Part shown: piece after piece, positions 60,445 through 64,000 of the stretch
Layout: each line of letters begins with the position of its first letter
Numbering within the stretch: the stretch's first letter is position 1
NCBI GenBank assembly: GCA_963664245.1
Contig: OY760934.1
Coordinates: 2,542,001-2,606,000 of the forward strand
DNA length: 64,000 bases
Direction: 5' to 3'
DNA from: GCA-2711565 sp963664245
Lineage (GTDB): Bacteria > Bacteroidota > Bacteroidia > Bacteroidales > GCA-2711565
Program-made: the position numbers and the translations under genes
The notes under the pieces: generated by a model
Told to the model about the DNA's origin: nothing
Databases searched by the model: none
The model's input: the letters and a program-made list of their open reading frames with translations, nothing else

Positions 60445-61401
60445 ATGAAGGTTATTGAACACTTTAAAAACGATTCCAAAACTCATTTTTCATTCGAGTT
60501 ATTGCCTCCTTTAAAAGGGCATAACATCGAACGGATTTATAAAACCATTGATAATTTAATGGAGTTTAATCCGCTGAATATTAACATAACCTATCATCAG
60601 GAGGAGGTTGTATACAAGCCCCATTCATCGGGTTTGTTAGAAAAAAAGTCGGTGCGTAAACGGCCGGGAACAGTTGCTATTTCGGCAGCGATCAAATATA
60701 AATATCCCCAGGTTCATGTGGTTCCTCATATTATTTGTGGAGGTTTTACGAAAGATGCCACCGAATATGCGTTGATTGATTTGCATTTTCTGGGGGTTGA
60801 GGATTTGCTGGTGTTGCGTGGTGATCCGTTAAAAAATCAGCGTTCTTTCAACGCTGAAAAAGGAGGACATCAAAATGCCAATGAGCTGGTAAAACAAATC
60901 ATCGACATGAATAATGGCAAGTACCTGGATGATGAACTTGAAAATTCGGCCAAAACAAATTTTTCGGTTGGAGTTGCCGGATATCCCGAAAAACATATTG
61001 AATCGCCCAATATGGATCTGGATCTAGAGTACCTCAAGCAAAAAGTTGATGACGGAGCCGATTATATTGTTACCCAGATGTTTTTTGATAACCAGAAATA
61101 TTTTGATTTTGTAAAAAAATGTCGCGAAATCGGGATTACGGTTCCTATCATTCCTGGTTTGAAACCTATTACAAGCATGAACGATATTGCGTTGTTGCCC
61201 AAAGTATTTAATATTGATATCCCGTTCGATTTGGTAAAGGATGTTAAAAAATGTAAAACAAACCAAGACGTGTTTCAACTTGGGGTTGAATGGGGAATTC
61301 AGCAAAGCAAAGAACTGATTGAATTTGGGGTTCCTGCACTGCATTTTTTTACGATTGGAATTTCGGATAATATTAAAGCAATCGCAAAAGAGATTTTTTG
61401 A
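60445..61401 (+). CDS. metF: 5,10-methylenetetrahydrofolate reductase
   Basis: A 318-aa FAD enzyme that reduces methylene-THF to methyl-THF, the substrate of MetH. Family segments are FSFELLPPLKGH near residue 13, VVPHIICGGF, LLVLRGDPLKN, VGVAGYPEKHIESPN and DYIVTQMFFDN. It is directly behind metH (3-bp gap), so it is under the same SAM riboswitch. The stop codon is inside the left arm of the inverted repeat at 61396-61433. Confidence 0.95.
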   Translation: MKVIEHFKNDSKTHFSFELLPPLKGHNIERIYKTIDNLMEFNPLNINITYHQEEVVYKPHSSGLLEKKSVRKRPGTVAISAAIKYKYPQVHVVPHIICGGFTKDATEYALIDLHFLGVEDLLVLRGDPLKNQRSFNAEKGGHQNANELVKQIIDMNNGKYLDDELENSAKTNFSVGVAGYPEKHIESPNMDLDLEYLKQKVDDGADYIVTQMFFDNQKYFDFVKKCREIGITVPIIPGLKPITSMNDIALLPKVFNIDIPFDLVKDVKKCKTNQDVFQLGVEWGIQQSKELIEFGVPALHFFTIGISDNIKAIAKEIF

Positions 61402-61433
61402 TAAACAAATATCAATATCTTTGTTTATCAAAA
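61396..61433. promoter_or_regulatory. 14-bp inverted repeat with embedded -7 box, metF/pcrB junction
   Basis: TTTTGATAAACAAA (61396-61409) and TTTGTTTATCAAAA (61420-61433) are perfect inverted repeats with a 10-bp spacer. TATCTTTG (61416-61423), which fits TAnnTTTG, overlaps the right arm, 20 bp before the downstream ATG. It may be an operator over a promoter for the following gene, or a weak terminator. Confidence 0.55.
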
Positions 61434-61442
61434 TGGTCAATT

Positions 61443-62180
61443 ATGAATATTTACAAAAACTTTTTAGAGAACAAAAAGGCGGGCAAAAAAATGTTTGCTG
61501 TTTTGATTGATCCCGGAAAAACATCTGACGATTATATTCAGGAAGTAGTTAAAAATGCAGACGAAAGCAAGGTTGATTGTTTTTTTGTAGGCGGAAGTTT
61601 GATTAACAATAATTACCTGGATACTTGTATAAAAAACATTAAATCAATTTCTGATATCCCGATTGTTATTTTCCCGGGCAATTCTTTGCAGCTTAGTTAC
61701 CGGGCCGATGCTTTTCTTTATTTATCGCTGATATCGGGCCGCAATCCCGAATTATTGATAGGTGCCCATGTAATTACAGCTCCGTATTTAAAATCCAGTA
61801 ATTTGGAAGTTATTTCAACAGGTTATATGCTGGTTGACGGAGGCAGGGCTACAACGGTTACTTACATGAGTAATTCAATGCCGATTCCTTCGGATAAGCC
61901 TGATATATCTGCCTGTACGGCTATGGCTGGAGAGATGTTGGGGATGAAAGTTATTTTTATGGATGCCGGTAGTGGTGCCCAAAACCATGTTCCGCTGAAT
62001 ATGATTTCAATGGTTAGTAAAAGCATTGATGTTCCTTTAATCATTGGCGGAGGAATCCGTTCGGCTAAAGATGCTGCTGAAATTGCAAAAGCAGGGGCAG
62101 ATATCATTGTTATTGGCAACAAGTTTGAAACGGATCCATCATTAATAGGAGAAATATCACAGGCAATACATAACGTATAA
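61443..62180 (+). CDS. pcrB: Geranylgeranylglyceryl/heptaprenylglyceryl phosphate synthase
   Basis: About 245 aa, a TIM barrel joining a prenyl diphosphate to glycerol-1-phosphate. Motifs are FAVLIDPGKTSDDYI at the start, IVIFPGNSLQLSYRADAFLYLS (in part PGNSLQLS), ISTGYMLVDGG, and the phosphate-binding IIGGGIRSAKDAAEIAKAGAD (in part GGGIRSAKDAAEIA). The length fits the bacterial GGGPS-like group known in Bacteroidota, whose lipid product role is unclear. ATG 61443 is preferred to a TTG at 61398 that would overlap metF. A terminator follows immediately. Confidence 0.92.
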   Translation: MNIYKNFLENKKAGKKMFAVLIDPGKTSDDYIQEVVKNADESKVDCFFVGGSLINNNYLDTCIKNIKSISDIPIVIFPGNSLQLSYRADAFLYLSLISGRNPELLIGAHVITAPYLKSSNLEVISTGYMLVDGGRATTVTYMSNSMPIPSDKPDISACTAMAGEMLGMKVIFMDAGSGAQNHVPLNMISMVSKSIDVPLIIGGGIRSAKDAAEIAKAGADIIVIGNKFETDPSLIGEISQAIHNV

Positions 62181-62184
62181 AATA

Positions 62185-62214
62185 AAAAAGCAGTGAAAAC
62201 TCACTGCTTTTTTA
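62185..62214. terminator. Terminator after pcrB
   Basis: AAAAAAGCAGTGA (62185-62197) pairs with TCACTGCTTTTTT (62202-62214). It is likely functional in both directions and also lies just beyond the convergent DUF4907 gene. Confidence 0.9.
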
Positions 62215-62243
62215 TTATCTCGTCAGGTTGTGATAAAAGAAAT

Positions 62244-62585
62244 TTAATAATCACAATGAATATCTAATTTCTTTAATTCTGCTTTTGTGATTACTGGTGG
62301 TTGTTTTTTCTTTATTTTTTCAACCACAACATTTCCAACCTTCATTGCTTCTTTCTTGCTCTTGAAAACCTGTTTTCCTTCTACTGCCGGAATACATGTT
62401 TGGGATATTATTTTTTTATTGTCAATTAGAATTTCATACCCCCATCCATCATCTATGCTAATAGCATTAAGCTCTATATTATTTGAGTGGTTCAGACTTA
62501 ATTTGAAAACATAGATGATTGTGATTATAATAATTAAAACACCAACTGTATAAATTATACGTTTATTGTTTTTAATCGTATTCAT
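62244..62585 (-). CDS. DUF4907 family membrane-anchored protein
   Basis: 113 aa from ATG 62585: one N-terminal membrane helix (IIYTVGVLIIIITIIYVFKL), then a small periplasmic domain with GWGYEILIDNKKIISQTCIPAV and FKSKKEAMKVGNVVVEKIKK, the DUF4907 pattern. A longer frame upstream exists, but it would lie inside the kelch gene. Its start overlaps the kelch gene stop by 14 bp, so it is translationally coupled. Function unknown; it accompanies kelch lipoproteins in Bacteroidota, as I recall. Confidence 0.75.
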   Translation of the reverse strand: MNTIKNNKRIIYTVGVLIIIITIIYVFKLSLNHSNNIELNAISIDDGWGYEILIDNKKIISQTCIPAVEGKQVFKSKKEAMKVGNVVVEKIKKKQPPVITKAELKKLDIHCDY

Positions 62586-63591
62586 TGTATTCGTCGAATG
62601 GCTTAAATTCCCACAAATCATCGAAGTAATAACTAGAATTTTTCCCTGTGGTGACAAAAGCACGGTCTCCAATAATAAAGGAAACAGCTTCTGTTCTGGA
62701 AGAACCTTCGAACTTGGTTTTTAATTCCCATAGATCAGTAGTTGGATCCCATTCCCAAACATCAAGAATCATGCTTCCGTAGGTGCCAGTGGCAATGTAA
62801 GCTTTTCCGCCAATTGCAAACGCAACTTTATTGATCCCAACTATTGTTGAATAATCATCGTCATAGCTTTCATCAGTAACATCTCCAATTCCTTTTTTCT
62901 TGTTCCACAAATCTGTGTCTGGATCATATTCCAAAAAGTCTGTTTCGTACGAGCCATTGTCAATTCCGGTACAGACATATCCTTTTCCGTTCAGGGTGAA
63001 AGCGACTGCATCTTGTCTTTTACCACCGCCAATACTTGTTTTTTGGGTCCATGTATCAGTTAGTGGGTCATATTGCCAAAAATCTTTCAGGCAATTTCCA
63101 TCGTAACCCGAACCTACATAACCTTTATCGTTTAAGGTCATTGAAATTGCACCATATCTTGCACTTCCAGGAAAGTCGGTTTTTTGAGACCAAGTGTTTG
63201 TTGCTGGGTTGAACTCGTACAAATCGTTTAATTTATTGTTTCCGTCGTAGCCTAAGCAAACATAACCTTTGTTATCAGCTGAAAAAGCTGAAGCTCCTTC
63301 TCTGGCGGTTCCTGGGAAATCAGCTACCTGAAGCCAAGAATCTCTTTCTGAATCGTATTCCCAGAAATCATTTAGCCGAATATCTCCATCAAATCCTGTT
63401 CCTACGTATCCTTTGGTTCCTATCGAGAAAGCAACTGCATCGCTTCGACGAACACCTTCATAATCAGACATCTCTACCCAGTTCCCCACATATTCTTTTT
63501 CATCGCTGCTATTTGTATCACACGAATAAATTAATGCAATAGTAATTATTGCAAATGGTAATAATAATTTATTTTTCATTCTTTTTTTCAT
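62572..63591 (-). CDS. Kelch-repeat lipoprotein
   Basis: About 339 aa. The start at 63591 (MKKRMKNKLLLPF) is preferred over an in-frame ATG at 63624. The lipobox is ALIYSCDT. The rest is a beta-propeller of six kelch repeats, each ending in a GYVGTGFDG ... LNDFWEYD-like unit (for example GYVCLGYDGNNKLNDLYEFN). The propeller is likely at the cell surface or in the periplasm and binds a ligand. It is coupled to DUF4907; the divergent neighbour is a DUF4270 lipoprotein. Confidence 0.88.
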   Translation of the reverse strand: MKKRMKNKLLLPFAIITIALIYSCDTNSSDEKEYVGNWVEMSDYEGVRRSDAVAFSIGTKGYVGTGFDGDIRLNDFWEYDSERDSWLQVADFPGTAREGASAFSADNKGYVCLGYDGNNKLNDLYEFNPATNTWSQKTDFPGSARYGAISMTLNDKGYVGSGYDGNCLKDFWQYDPLTDTWTQKTSIGGGKRQDAVAFTLNGKGYVCTGIDNGSYETDFLEYDPDTDLWNKKKGIGDVTDESYDDDYSTIVGINKVAFAIGGKAYIATGTYGSMILDVWEWDPTTDLWELKTKFEGSSRTEAVSFIIGDRAFVTTGKNSSYYFDDLWEFKPFDEYNEYD

Positions 63592-63853
63592 AATAAATTT
63601 TTGTTGGAAAATTTCAGCAAACATATATTTATAAGATACAATAAAAAAGCAGAGTAGATGTTCAGGGCTTCAATGTAGACAAAACATCTTATATCAGAGA
63701 TGTTTTGATTCGTTCAAGTTGATTTTACCAACCTATTGAATAGAGGCTAATTTCATGTGCTTGTCTACGGATTAACAGCTTTTATATACTTGATTTTTTT
63801 TATGTTTGGATTTTGGCTTAGTTTGTGTTCAAATCCATATTGAACAACCATTA

Positions 63854-64000
63854 ATGAGATATCAAAATAAATTTAAATTATTGTTGATCGTCGTTTCTTT
63901 GCTTGTATTGGCATGTAGTAACGACGAATATGAGCTTGAGTTTGGAGATAAATTTATTTCGGCGAAAACGGGATTAACCTTGGTTGATACGTTTTCTGTT
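63854..64000 (+). CDS. DUF4270-type lipoprotein, N-terminal part only
   Basis: The 49 codons visible before the window ends give a lipoprotein signal (LLIVVSLLVLACSND) and then FGDKFISAKTGLTLVDTFSV, the opening of DUF4270 proteins. The rest lies outside the window. It is divergent from the kelch/DUF4907 pair across a 262-bp region in which I recognise no element. DUF4270, kelch and DUF4907 genes occur together in many Bacteroidota, as I recall. Confidence 0.65.
   Translation, partial: MRYQNKFKLLLIVVSLLVLACSNDEYELEFGDKFISAKTGLTLVDTFSV

Noticed and set aside
1..64000. CRISPR arrays, rRNA and tRNA genes
   Set aside because: I scanned the intergenic stretches and found no regularly spaced repeats and no cloverleaf or rRNA-like sequence.

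Overview
The window looks like a chromosomal segment of a marine- or sediment-type Bacteroidota, probably near Marinilabiliales/Prolixibacteraceae; that placement is inference from gene content. Supporting signs are promoters of the TTTG-N19-21-TAnnTTTG type, a type IX secretion (T9SS) C-terminal sorting domain, GldH and a GldN-like lipoprotein, a CzcA-TolC fusion, a bacterial geranylgeranylglyceryl phosphate synthase, a three-gene type B succinate dehydrogenase/fumarate reductase, and many SCxxx lipoproteins. I see no rRNA, tRNA or CRISPR array.

Region 1 (about 0.3-14 kb) is the unusual part. It holds a complete dissimilatory-type APS reductase (aprB, aprA) and the membrane complex QmoABC that normally exchanges electrons with it. 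The two halves are separated by a 4.6 kb, very AT-rich island of four co-directional genes: a 77-aa protein; a 605-aa protein combining two RNA-polymerase alpha-CTD-like repeats, a sigma region 4-like helix-turn-helix and a HARE-type winged helix; a 219-aa winged-helix-like protein; and a 595-aa GHKL (MutL/MORC-like) ATPase. The island has its own strong promoter and terminator and is the best candidate here for an undescribed system, plausibly defence. A roughly 135-bp direct repeat lies on each side of the whole apr-island-qmo block. No sat, dsrAB or other sulfate-pathway gene is in the window.

Region 2 (14-24.5 kb) is mixed: a membrane LytTR regulator, nitronate monooxygenase with a B12-type radical SAM protein, an O-methyltransferase with an M16 peptidase, a GldN-like lipoprotein, and a secreted beta-helix protein. 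The T9SS signal of the last was split by an IS200-type element; both halves of the signal can still be read. A D-threonine aldolase-like enzyme and an OsmC protein follow. Region 3 (24.5-42 kb) has a receiver/PEP-synthase-like protein, a TorF-like barrel with an ammonium transporter and a NarL-type two-component system, a heavy-metal RND pump, a potassium channel and an FtsX-type permease.

Region 4 (42-56.5 kb) is housekeeping: two M24 aminopeptidases, sdhCAB, a DNA polymerase III delta-prime-like subunit, a PSP1/RicT protein, GldH, a class A penicillin-binding protein, two lipoproteins, adenosylhomocysteinase and a phosphopantetheinyl transferase. Region 5 (56.5-64 kb) has a SAM-I riboswitch controlling metH and metF. 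With the nearby ahcY these cover three steps of the methionine/SAM cycle. The GGGP synthase and a DUF4907/kelch/DUF4270 surface-lipoprotein group end the window.
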